Below are positions 6,852 through 14,025 of a stretch of DNA of 27,175 nucleotides, piece after piece. A program made the position numbers and the translations under genes. The DNA comes from Bacillota bacterium (GTDB lineage: Bacteria; Bacillota; Clostridia; Christensenellales; UMGS416), in the NCBI GenBank assembly GCA_023410875.1, contig JAEYPH010000121.1, positions 1 through 27,175 of the forward strand. The letters are read 5' to 3'. Under the pieces are notes generated by a model that saw only the letters and a list, made by a program, of their open reading frames with translations, ran no database searches and was not told where the DNA came from. How positions within the stretch are numbered: position 1 is the first letter of the stretch; each line of letters begins with the position of its first letter.

Positions 6852-7895
6852 TCACCTCACCGTATTCTTCCCATCCTTCTTCGCCGAGGAATTCCCCTTC
6901 TCTGCCACGCTCAGCACCTGTTCCACCGTGGCGCCGTCCGCGGGATAGCACGCCACGCCGATGGACACCGTCACCGGGAATTCCCACGCGGCGGACACGG
7001 AAGACACGGCGGTGCGGATGCGTTCGGCCAGCTTATAAGCCGCTTTTTTTTCGGTGTTGGGGAGGATGACCAGAAACTCGTCGCCGGAAAGCCAGCGGAA
7101 GAGGGAGTCGCTTTCCCGGATGGAGGATTTGATGAGTTTGCCGAGCTCGCGGATCATCTCGTTGCCGTTCTCATAGCTGATGTCGTTAAAGCGGCGCAGG
7201 TTGTCCCCGTCGATGAAAAGAACGCTGAACGGCTTTATGCTCAGGTCGTATTCCCGCTGCACCTGCAGCAGGCTTTGCCGGGCCGCACGGTTGTTGGGCA
7301 GCTGGGAAACGCTGTCGATCAGCGCCTCCTGCGATGTCTTTTCCAGAAGCGTCAAGGTCTCCTCGATGTGGCCGTACATCTGGTTGATCAGGTGATCCAC
7401 CCATAAGGGCAGCGGGGTTTGAGAGAACTCTTCCTGCATGCGCAGATAGCACGTGCGTACCAGAGCCGATGGGGACGCCGGCGGCTGCGCATATTCCCAG
7501 GATACGAAGTGGATGCCGGCGGAGAAGTCCAGGCTCCGTTCCAGGGCAAAGGCCTTCATGTCCCCGTCGATGCTCTCGGGGATGCGTGAGATATCCTGGA
7601 GGCATTGGCCCGGAAAAATGACAATGAAGTCGTCACCGCTGATCCGGTAGACATGGATGCGGTCACGGTCCTGCCCTCTGCTGGCAACCGCGCTTTTGAT
7701 GCTTCCGGCGCACGCCGCGATGTACAGATCGCCCATTTCGTGTCCGTACCGCGTGTTCACGTGCATCAGGCTCTTGGTATCCATGTAGAGAACAGCGCCG
7801 CTTTGCTCGCAGATGGCGTGGATGTCCGCCATGATCAAGGCAAAGAGGTTGGGGAACCCGGTCAACGAATCCGTGTATAACGAAGAAGTCAACAT
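6852..7895 (-). CDS. Tandem GGDEF-domain protein, putative diguanylate cyclase
   Basis: 347 residues, no membrane segment. The first GGDEF domain (about 5-150) opens with TDSLTGFPN and carries SGDDF at 86-90, with metal-type Asp39 and a GHEMGD segment. The second (about 188-345) opens with IDSVSQLPNN and carries SGDEF at 270-274, Asp229 as the metal ligand and a closing SAKKDGKN segment. An RESD sequence at 260-263 resembles the inhibitory RxxD site, one residue further from the signature than usual. GGDEF domains make cyclic di-GMP from GTP; the second looks the more likely catalyst, while the first may be regulatory. The ATG at 7895 follows AGAGG by 6 nt; the TTG at 7949 lies upstream of the predicted transcription start. 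It is transcribed away from the ECF sigma gene. Confidence 0.88.
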   Translation of the reverse strand: MLTSSLYTDSLTGFPNLFALIMADIHAICEQSGAVLYMDTKSLMHVNTRYGHEMGDLYIAACAGSIKSAVASRGQDRDRIHVYRISGDDFIVIFPGQCLQDISRIPESIDGDMKAFALERSLDFSAGIHFVSWEYAQPPASPSALVRTCYLRMQEEFSQTPLPLWVDHLINQMYGHIEETLTLLEKTSQEALIDSVSQLPNNRAARQSLLQVQREYDLSIKPFSVLFIDGDNLRRFNDISYENGNEMIRELGKLIKSSIRESDSLFRWLSGDEFLVILPNTEKKAAYKLAERIRTAVSSVSAAWEFPVTVSIGVACYPADGATVEQVLSVAEKGNSSAKKDGKNTVR

Positions 7896-7926
7896 TTGCG
7901 CCTCTGATGTGCTCTGATATGGTTGT

Positions 7927-7955
7927 AGTATAAAGTCATGAAATAACAATGTCTA
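7927..7955 (-). promoter_or_regulatory. Promoter of the GGDEF gene
   Basis: Minus-strand TAGACA (7950-7955), a 17-nt spacer and TATACT (7927-7932); five of six consensus bases in each box. Confidence 0.55.
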
Positions 7956-8013
7956 TATCATCTGAGACAGCTGAAAGATCTATCATGGTCTATCGTATCA
8001 CAATTCAGCAGCA

Positions 8014-8041
8014 TTGAGTTTCCCAGTATATTGGCTAAAAT
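8014..8041 (+). promoter_or_regulatory. Promoter of the ECF sigma operon
   Basis: TTGAGT (8014-8019), 16 nt, TAAAAT (8036-8041). The start codon of the sigma gene is only 19 nt after the -10 box, leaving a very short leader that just holds the GGAGG ribosome site. Repeated TCTAT(N)2-3AT-like words at about 7952-7999 upstream may be a regulator site. Confidence 0.5.
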
Positions 8042-8059
8042 GTATCGTGGAGGGCCAAT

Positions 8060-8575
8060 ATGAAGTCGGATGTCGAGCAGTTCCATGAATATTGGGATCC
8101 TGTCTGCGGCGAATTGCTGCATCACCTGATTCGGAAAACCAACCGGCAGGATGCGGAGGATATTCTCCAGGACATTGCATATCTTGCGTATGGCAAAATC
8201 CGCCACTTTAGAGGCAAGGAACCAATGGATTTCAAGCGGTGGGTGTATGGGGTCGCCGCAAATAAGGTGCTGAAATGGTACTCGAAAAAGCGCAGAGCCG
8301 CCGGCTTGCTGCAGCTTTACGACAGGAGCGGGGGTGTGGAATCCATCGTGGATGAACTGATCCTCAGCGAAAGGAAAGAAATCCTGCGTTTTTATCTGGA
8401 GAAGTTATCCGCAGAGGAAAAACACCTGATCGAGCTGCGCCATTATCAGGAGATGCCCTACGATGAAATCGCAAGGATTATGGGCAAGAGCCCGTCGGCC
8501 CTCATGACAAGGCATACGAGGATCCTCAGGAAGCTCCTTCATCTGATCATAGAGCACGAAAAAAACATGGAATGA
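8060..8575 (+). CDS. ECF-type RNA polymerase sigma factor
   Basis: 171 residues. The sigma-2 region is at about 25-80 (RQDAEDILQDIAYLAYGKI...FKRWVYGVAANKVLKWYSKKRR), with the DAEDILQD core-binding motif and the W-containing promoter-melting helix. Sigma-4 is at about 113-160 (LSAEEKHLIELRHYQEMPYDEIARIMG) with its helix-turn-helix, and region 3 is absent, as expected for the ECF class. GTGGAGG lies 7 nt before the ATG. It leads a same-strand set with an anti-sigma-like membrane protein 51 nt downstream, so it is probably held inactive at the membrane and released by an envelope signal. The gene does not match a named Bacillus sigma closely enough for a symbol. Confidence 0.9.
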   Translation: MKSDVEQFHEYWDPVCGELLHHLIRKTNRQDAEDILQDIAYLAYGKIRHFRGKEPMDFKRWVYGVAANKVLKWYSKKRRAAGLLQLYDRSGGVESIVDELILSERKEILRFYLEKLSAEEKHLIELRHYQEMPYDEIARIMGKSPSALMTRHTRILRKLLHLIIEHEKNME

Positions 8576-8626
8576 CTGTGTAAGGTTTCATTGTCTGGCG
8601 GGATACATAGGAATAGGAGCAATCCC

Positions 8627-9418
8627 ATGAAAATAGATGGCGAATCCGAACAAAAATTAAATCGATATTTCCGGGAAAATCCCGATCTGAGAGCGGCGCT
8701 GCTAAACACCGAGGGGTCCAAGGGGGAAGCCGTGGACGGTTCCTGTCCGGTGGAAAGCGTGGGCCGTTACAGTGACCGGGCGAGGATTCTTACGCAGCAG
8801 GCGGTCCGCACAGCGCACCGGCACAGAAGGCTGCGGGCATCTCTTGCTTGCGCAGCCGCTGCGGCGCTGCTTTTCTTTGCCGTCACGCCCTCAGGCCGGG
8901 CCCTGGCCGTGCGGGCGTACCACACCGTCGCGCAGGTTGTCGGCGGCATTTTGTACCTGAATTCTGCGGATATCCCCGCAGCAACGCAGCTTTATCCCTT
9001 CCGGCAGGTAGAGTCCGCTTCCTTTGGCAACGTCCATGATGCCATCGGCTACGTGGGTTCTCCTCTGCTGTTTGCAGGAAACGACAATGTTGCCATAGAA
9101 AACATAACAGTCGACAGCACGGAGGCCTTCAGTTCCATCCTGACAGTCTATCGCACCCCGGATGATAAGCGTTTTATGATAGAGCAAACGATCTTCCGCG
9201 CTGCGGATGGCTGGGGCGCCAGCCTGGATGTCGCCGGTGAAGGGCCGTTTGCCATCACGCTTTTCAACGGAGAGACGATGTATTGCGGCTATACGCGGGA
9301 GGGGTATGCGGTTGGGCTGGCCCATTGGGGCAACACGGAGCTTTACGTCACGTCCACGACGATGAATTGGGAGGAACTGCGGAGCGCGGTCGACAACCTG
9401 GCGCAAGCCAGCAAATAG
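8627..9418 (+). CDS. Single-pass membrane protein, anti-sigma-like (DUF4367-type)
   Basis: 263 residues. An N-terminal cytoplasmic part of about 70 residues precedes one membrane helix (about 71-87, ASLACAAAAALLFFAVT). After it come SGRALAVRAYHTVAQVVGGIL and a roughly 170-residue extracytoplasmic domain. That organisation and the conserved post-membrane segment are typical of DUF4367-type proteins placed directly behind ECF sigma genes, so it is probably the anti-sigma or sensor partner. No zinc-type HxxxCxxC anti-sigma motif is seen in the N-terminal part. The ATG at 8627 has TAGGAG 8 nt upstream; a start 12 codons earlier has none. Confidence 0.65.
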   Translation: MKIDGESEQKLNRYFRENPDLRAALLNTEGSKGEAVDGSCPVESVGRYSDRARILTQQAVRTAHRHRRLRASLACAAAAALLFFAVTPSGRALAVRAYHTVAQVVGGILYLNSADIPAATQLYPFRQVESASFGNVHDAIGYVGSPLLFAGNDNVAIENITVDSTEAFSSILTVYRTPDDKRFMIEQTIFRAADGWGASLDVAGEGPFAITLFNGETMYCGYTREGYAVGLAHWGNTELYVTSTTMNWEELRSAVDNLAQASK

Positions 9419-9463
9419 GGTTGCTGATGGTACAGCGGACCCGAGAGAAAAAGGGAGGCCACC

Positions 9464-9871
9464 ATGAAAAAAACGTCCAAAATTTTTACGCTGCTAATCA
9501 CGTTGACCATTCTGCTCAGCCTTTTCCCGACAATGGCGTTGGCCGCAGACGTGGAACCACTTAACGTGAACCAAGGGACCAGCACAATTTCGGCGTCGGG
9601 CCGCCTGGTCACCTTCGCGGGGATCTCCCGCTCGGCGGTCGTGGAGGACAACATTTCCGTCTACATTTATCTGCAGGAGCTGCAAAACGGCTCATGGGTC
9701 ACGATCTCCACGGCGCTAAAGTCCGTGGACAATGCGATGTCCGTTTCACAATCCAAAACGTTTACGGTCACCGGCGGCAAGTATTACCGCACCATGTCCC
9801 GTCACATGTCGATAACCGGGGGATACATCACCAGTTTCTATTCGTACAGTTCTGAGAAGTGGGTATCCTAG
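9464..9871 (+). CDS. Small secreted protein (DUF6147-like)
   Basis: 135 residues. A clear signal peptide (MKK start, hydrophobic core, cleavage after ALA at about residue 27) is followed by about 108 residues rich in Ser, Thr, Val and Tyr with alternating hydrophobic residues, suggesting a small beta-sandwich. The layout resembles the DUF6147 group of short secreted Firmicute proteins (an ISASGRLVTFAG opening and an SVSQSKTFTVTGGKYYR segment), but that is a tentative match and no function is known. GGGAGG sits 7 nt before the ATG. It is third in the ECF sigma set and is followed by a strong terminator (9889-9943), so it is likely a regulated output of the sigma factor. Confidence 0.6.
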   Translation: MKKTSKIFTLLITLTILLSLFPTMALAADVEPLNVNQGTSTISASGRLVTFAGISRSAVVEDNISVYIYLQELQNGSWVTISTALKSVDNAMSVSQSKTFTVTGGKYYRTMSRHMSITGGYITSFYSYSSEKWVS

Positions 9872-9888
9872 GGGATCAAAAGACCGAC

Positions 9889-9943
9889 AGCCGTTCTCTG
9901 CCTGCAGGGTGCTTGCCCTTCCGCCAGGGAGCGGCTTCTTTTT
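9889..9943 (+). terminator. Rho-independent terminator after the secreted-protein gene
   Basis: AGCCGTTCTCTG (9889-9900) pairs over 12 positions, two of them G-U, with CAGGGAGCGGCT (9925-9936), followed by TCTTTTTC. Confidence 0.7.
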
Positions 9944-9999
9944 CACCACTTTCATTTTTTGATGTAAGATTTTGCCTTTCTGCAGGATGTATACACAAT

Positions 10000-10013
10000 G
10001 GGAGCATGCTCCC
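10000..10013. promoter_or_regulatory. 14-bp perfect palindrome, candidate operator
   Basis: GGGAGCATGCTCCC lies 22 nt before the start codon of the next gene, in a 92-nt gap after the terminator. It could be an operator or a stem in the leader. No confident promoter was found between the terminator and this site. Confidence 0.4.
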
Positions 10014-10035
10014 GTTATCCTGAAGAGAGGTTTTT

Positions 10036-11178
10036 ATGGTCCTGCAAAAGTTAAAGCAAAACGCCGTGGCCGCCGCTCTGCTTGCCGCATGGGTTCTTGT
10101 GCTGGCGATCATGTATTATGCCGATGTTACAAAGTCTTTTGCGGAAGTAAGGTTTACGCCTGCCCCCACTGCCGTCCTCGCAGCAGGCCAACGGGACTAT
10201 TCCTTATCAAAAGTTTCGTTGCCAAATCCGAAGGCTGCGGCCTTTGTCGCGCTATGCCATTACGACGGGATGAGCATCCTATTTACCCAGGACTCCGTTG
10301 GCGAGGCAGGGTATTGCTCCATCATCCAGTACGATTTGGATGCCAAACAATACAATTCCGTCTATGAATCCGAAGTCGACACGGCGATCAGAACGCCGCT
10401 GTGCATCAAGGATACCCTCTACTGGGTGGAGTACAACCCGGGACTGACCGAAAATTTTGCCTGGAAGATCATATCGATGGACAGACGGGACAGGAAACCC
10501 GTCGTGATGCGAACCGGGTATTGCAACGGAGAACTGCAGCCCCCCATCCTCAGCGCCCATGGCACGGTGCTTACATGGATTGAAAAGACGATTGTACACG
10601 GGAGAGTTTATTGCAATGCCTATGTAAAAGCCTATGGTGAAGAGGAAAAAGAGTTGGTCACGAGCGTCCTGGATGAGACCGATGGAGTGGACAATCGGGC
10701 GGGGGATTTTTTTACCGTTCAGTTCCCGACACCCCAAGGGTTGTTGGTTCAGACCAGCAGCTTCCACAATGGGGCCAAGAGCGTCAAGCTTGTTTCCCAT
10801 TCCTATGAAGGCAGCTATCTCGATGTTTTGTACACCGCCGATGACATGATGGAGTTCACGGCCAATGGGGAGTATTACGTGATCACCAAGGCAGACCGCG
10901 TCCTGGTGTATTCCATGCGAAGCAAAGCGCTGGTATATGATATCCCCTCCGGAGACAAAAGCACGACCAATGACTCGCCGTTCATCCTGGGGGATCATCT
11001 GTTCTATCGGCATGGTACCAGCCAAATCGTCGACATCAACTTGCGCGACGGAACAAAGACGGTGGTGGCGCAAAGCGAGGGTATCACCTCACTCTTCCGC
11101 ATGAATGAATCGCTCGGCTTTGCCGTCCACCCCGCGGCGCACAGCGATGGACCGGTGGAACTGTATTTCCTCCAATAG
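10036..11178 (+). CDS. Membrane-anchored extracytoplasmic protein, possible beta-propeller
   Basis: 380 residues, family not recognised. One N-terminal membrane anchor (about 10-28, AVAAALLAAWVLVLAIMYY) precedes an outside domain of about 340 residues built of repeated beta-rich segments that recall WD/TolB/DUF5050-like propellers: YCSIIQYDLDAKQYNSVYES, KIISMDRRDRKPVVMR, DRVLVYSMRSKALVYDI and QIVDINLRDGTKTVVAQ. Each couples a read-out strand to a short turn, roughly as propeller blades do. AGAGAGG lies 6 nt before the ATG. The gene is followed after 15 nt by a sigma-like gene, so the two are probably co-expressed; a sensor role for the outside domain is inferred from that pairing. Confidence 0.6.
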   Translation: MVLQKLKQNAVAAALLAAWVLVLAIMYYADVTKSFAEVRFTPAPTAVLAAGQRDYSLSKVSLPNPKAAAFVALCHYDGMSILFTQDSVGEAGYCSIIQYDLDAKQYNSVYESEVDTAIRTPLCIKDTLYWVEYNPGLTENFAWKIISMDRRDRKPVVMRTGYCNGELQPPILSAHGTVLTWIEKTIVHGRVYCNAYVKAYGEEEKELVTSVLDETDGVDNRAGDFFTVQFPTPQGLLVQTSSFHNGAKSVKLVSHSYEGSYLDVLYTADDMMEFTANGEYYVITKADRVLVYSMRSKALVYDIPSGDKSTTNDSPFILGDHLFYRHGTSQIVDINLRDGTKTVVAQSEGITSLFRMNESLGFAVHPAAHSDGPVELYFLQ

Positions 11179-11193
11179 AAGGATGCGCAACGC

Positions 11194-11628
11194 ATGACAG
11201 TTGGGAAGCCAACAACCCAAGAACAGGAATATCAGCGGGTATGGCAGCGGCTGTACACGCTGGCGTGCTACGCCTATGGGGGCAGCGGCCCGGCGCAGGA
11301 GTCGCTGCTTGCGGGTCTGCGCGTTTTGTTTCCGGCTCAGGGAGGTATGGATCCGGAAAAGCTTCTGCTTTGCGGCATCAGGTTCCTCTACGAATGGCGG
11401 AGAGTTTCGTGGTGTTCCCGCGGGGTCTCCTATGAAAACCCGCAGTCGGATCCGGCAGTTGGGGTTCTTGCCGAATTGAGCTTTGAAGAGCGGTTCACGG
11501 CGCTGCTTTTTGCCCGGCACGGCATGTCCGCCCAGCGCATCGCCGGCGTCCTGGGTATCGAGAAAGAAAGCGTACGGCGCATGCTTGCGTCGGCGGGGGG
11601 AAGGTTCCAGGCAGTCGGCGTCGAATAG
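11194..11628 (+). CDS. Degenerate sigma-70-like protein
   Basis: 144 residues. The C-terminal half (about 94-137, ELSFEERFTALLFARHGMSAQRIAGVLGIEKESVRRML) looks like a sigma-4 helix-turn-helix. The N-terminal part (YQRVWQRLYTLACYAYGGSGPAQESLLAGL) keeps the rhythm of sigma-2 but lost the DAEDLxQE core-binding acidic motif. It is also short and Cys-rich for an ECF factor. It could be a minimal sigma factor, a co-sigma, or a DNA-binding partner of the ECF sigma at 8060. The ATG at 11194 has only a distant AAGGA (about 11 nt), so translation may be coupled to the gene 15 nt upstream. The next gene begins 53 nt downstream with its own strong ribosome site. Confidence 0.55.
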   Translation: MTVGKPTTQEQEYQRVWQRLYTLACYAYGGSGPAQESLLAGLRVLFPAQGGMDPEKLLLCGIRFLYEWRRVSWCSRGVSYENPQSDPAVGVLAELSFEERFTALLFARHGMSAQRIAGVLGIEKESVRRMLASAGGRFQAVGVE

Positions 11629-11681
11629 GATGGGGGCAGTGGTCTGGCCATTGCCGCGATAGGACGTCAAGGAGGTTGCCC

Positions 11682-12668
11682 ATGGGCTTTATCGAAGACA
11701 CGACGAGGGAACTGTTCGCATATCTGCCGCCCCAGACCAAAAGGGGGGATTTCGACGCCTTCTGGGCAGACACCCTCCGCCAGGCCAAGGCTGTGCCGCT
11801 GCAGCCCGAAAGGGTGCCGGCGGACTATCCCAGCCCCCATGTCCGCGTGTACGACATCTCCTATTGCGGCTTCGACCGTACCCGGATCCACGGGTGGTTC
11901 ATCGTTCCGTCCTTCGTCGGCAAGAGCAGCTATCCGTGCCTGATCAACTACCACGGCTATACGGGCAACCGGGGGATGCCCGAGGATTTCATGGTGTGGG
12001 CCATGCAGGGCGTCGCGGTGCTGTCGGTGGATTGCCGCGAGCAGAGCGGCGAAACGGGCAACAGCGCCGCCTATTCCTGCGGCAGCGTCCAGTCCGTCGT
12101 GTCCAAGGGCTTGTTGGATAAGAACGAATACTACTACCGCGCCGTATACATGGATTGCCTCAAGGCCATCGACTTCGCCCTGACGTGCCCTGAAGTCCAC
12201 GCGGACAGGATCATCATCCACGGCGGCAGCCAGGGCGGTGCTTTGGGCATGGCCGTGTGCTCGCTGGACCAAAGGCCGTGGCTGGCCATGTTGGATGTGC
12301 CCAGCAACAGCAACCTGGAAAAGCGCGTGGAGGGCGCCCACGGCTCCTTCGCTCAGGTCACCGAATACCTGAAAAAGTACCCCGACAGGCTGGAGCGCGT
12401 GTACGACACGCTGAGCTATTTCGACACGATGAACATGGCCGAGCGCATCCGCTGCCCGGTGCTGGCCTCTGTGGGGCTTATGGACAACGTCTGCCCGGCC
12501 AAGTGCTACTTCGCCTCCTACAACCGGATCCGAAGCCCCAAGGACATTAAGCTCTATCCGTTCAACGGCCACGAGGGCGGCCACGCGGCTCATCTGCGCT
12601 GCAAGCTGGAGTTCCTGCGGCGGCAATTGCCGCAGGCGGAGGGTTCGGGCGGGGAGGGGAGCATATGA
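11682..12668 (+). CDS. CE7 family acetyl esterase (acetyl xylan esterase / cephalosporin deacetylase type)
   Basis: 328-residue alpha/beta hydrolase of the CE7 (AXE1) family, which removes acetyl groups from small acetylated sugars and xylo-oligosaccharides in the cytoplasm. The catalytic set is complete: Ser183 in GGSQGG (181-186), Asp268 in GLMDNVCP, His297 in GHEGG. The oxyanion-side YHGY (90-93) and the RxQ-type CREQSGETG segment are also present. No signal peptide. AAGGAGG lies 5 nt upstream of the ATG at 11682; an earlier TTG in the same frame falls inside the ribosome site. Its stop overlaps the start of the FAD oxidoreductase gene (ATGA), so the two are translationally coupled and probably act on the same substrate. 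The exact substrate is unknown. Confidence 0.9.
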   Translation: MGFIEDTTRELFAYLPPQTKRGDFDAFWADTLRQAKAVPLQPERVPADYPSPHVRVYDISYCGFDRTRIHGWFIVPSFVGKSSYPCLINYHGYTGNRGMPEDFMVWAMQGVAVLSVDCREQSGETGNSAAYSCGSVQSVVSKGLLDKNEYYYRAVYMDCLKAIDFALTCPEVHADRIIIHGGSQGGALGMAVCSLDQRPWLAMLDVPSNSNLEKRVEGAHGSFAQVTEYLKKYPDRLERVYDTLSYFDTMNMAERIRCPVLASVGLMDNVCPAKCYFASYNRIRSPKDIKLYPFNGHEGGHAAHLRCKLEFLRRQLPQAEGSGGEGSI

Positions 12669-13861
12669 AAACGATCCTGGAACCGGCCAGAACCACGCCC
12701 GTCATCGGCGAATACGATGTGGCGGTCGTGGGCGGCGGCATCGCCGGCATCGCGGCGGCGCTGGCCGCCGCCAGGGCCGGGGCCCGCGTGCTGTTGGCGG
12801 AGCGCCAATACGCGCTGGGCGGCCTGGCCACGCTGGGGCTCATCGCCATCTATCTGCCCCTGTGCGATGGCCGGGGCACGCAGGTCAGCTTCGGCATCGC
12901 TGAAGAGCTGCTGCGCCTGTCCATCCGCCATGGCCACGAGGGCAGCTATCCCACGCCGTGGCTGCAGGGCGGCTCCCGGGAGGAGCGGGAGAGCGCGCGC
13001 TTCCTCGTGCAATACAACCCCCAGGTATTCGCGATCCTGGCCGAACAGCTGCTGCTGGAGCACGGCGTGCAGCTGCTGTACGGCACTACCGTGTGCGCCG
13101 CCCACGTGGAAGGCGGGCGCTTGTCCGCGCTGCTGCTGGAGAACAAGTCCGGTCGCAGCGCCGTGGTGGCCCGCGCCTTTGTGGATGCCAGCGGCGACGC
13201 CGACGTGTGCGTGCTGGCCGGTGAGGACACGGTGCGGTTCGCCCAGGGCAATGTGCTGGCCGCGTGGTATTACGCCAGCGAGGGCGGCGGTTACCGCATG
13301 AAGATGCTGGGCTTCTCCGACACCCCCGACAAACACAAGACCGGCGAGCAAGGGGAGCCCCTGTCGCCGGTGCGTTATGGCGGTCTGGACGCCCGGGAGC
13401 TTACGGACATGATGGTCGCATCCCACGCCGCGTCGCTGGAGGATTTCCTCAAGGGCGGTGAAGGAGAAAACCGGGCGCTGGCCACGCTGGCCACAATCCC
13501 CCAGGTGCGCATGACGCGGCGGATGGCCGGCGCGCGCACGGTGGATGATGGGCAGTGCTTCCGGCATTTCCCCGACAGCATCGGCATGATCGGCGATTGG
13601 CGCAAGCGCGGGCCGGTCTACGAGTTGCCCCTGGGCACGCTGTATGGAGCCAAAATCCGCAACCTGATCTGCACCGGGCGGTGCATATCGGTCACGGACG
13701 ACATGTGGGACATCACCCGTGTGATTCCGGCGTGCGCCGTCACCGGCGAGGCCGCCGGCGTCGCCGCGGCCATCAGCGATGATTTCCCCGCCATGGATGT
13801 GGCGGACCTGCAGCGGCGGCTGCGTGCCGCAGGCGGCAAATTGTTCCTGGATGAGCTGTAG
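12665..13861 (+). CDS. FAD-dependent oxidoreductase (PF12831-type)
   Basis: 398 residues, cytoplasmic. The N terminus has a Rossmann FAD-binding motif, VVGGGIAGIAAALAAARAG (21-39), followed by the LLAER acidic strand end (43-47) and the LGGLATLGL segment typical of the FAD_oxidored group. The C-terminal CTGRCIS...ITRVIPACAVTGEAAGVAAAI segment is the second FAD-contact region. Members of this group act on sugar-derived or small hydroxy substrates or are tied to corrinoid or glycoside catabolism; the substrate here cannot be named. It begins inside the stop codon of the CE7 gene. An interspersed repeat copy (13908-13975) and the convergent UroD terminator (13993-14021) lie beyond its end. Confidence 0.85.
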   Translation: MKTILEPARTTPVIGEYDVAVVGGGIAGIAAALAAARAGARVLLAERQYALGGLATLGLIAIYLPLCDGRGTQVSFGIAEELLRLSIRHGHEGSYPTPWLQGGSREERESARFLVQYNPQVFAILAEQLLLEHGVQLLYGTTVCAAHVEGGRLSALLLENKSGRSAVVARAFVDASGDADVCVLAGEDTVRFAQGNVLAAWYYASEGGGYRMKMLGFSDTPDKHKTGEQGEPLSPVRYGGLDARELTDMMVASHAASLEDFLKGGEGENRALATLATIPQVRMTRRMAGARTVDDGQCFRHFPDSIGMIGDWRKRGPVYELPLGTLYGAKIRNLICTGRCISVTDDMWDITRVIPACAVTGEAAGVAAAISDDFPAMDVADLQRRLRAAGGKLFLDEL

Positions 13862-13907
13862 ATAGAGAATAGGTTTCAATACATAAAATACATGCTAAAG
13901 CAAAGGG

Positions 13908-13975
13908 AAGGGATTTTCGCGCCTTTGGGCGCGACCAAAGGGCTTTCCGATCGCCCTTTGGAAACCTTCGGTCCC
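13908..13975. repeat. Interspersed palindromic repeat, copy B
   Basis: Near-identical to 3567-3634. The perfect 9-bp stem is CCAAAGGGC (13935-13943) with GCCCTTTGG (13953-13961); the loop is TTTCCGATC, where copy A has TTTTCGGTC. It fills most of the 164-nt gap between two convergent genes. Confidence 0.75.
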
Positions 13976-13992
13976 AATATTCTAAAAGTCAA

Positions 13993-14021
13993 TCGCCTGC
14001 GGCACACAATGCCGCAGGCGA
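13993..14021 (-). terminator. Terminator of the second UroD gene
   Basis: TCGCCTGCGGCA (13993-14004) pairs perfectly with TGCCGCAGGCGA (14010-14021), loop CACAA, 4 nt beyond the UroD stop. The minus-strand tail reads TTGACTTTTAG, only moderately T-rich. It can also stop transcription arriving from the FAD oxidoreductase gene. Confidence 0.7.
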
Positions 14022-14025
14022 AACA

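Noticed and set aside
3567..13975. CRISPR array or insertion-sequence ends as an explanation of the repeated palindrome.
   Set aside because: Only two copies 10 kb apart, no regular spacers, no transposase frame and no visible target-site duplication.
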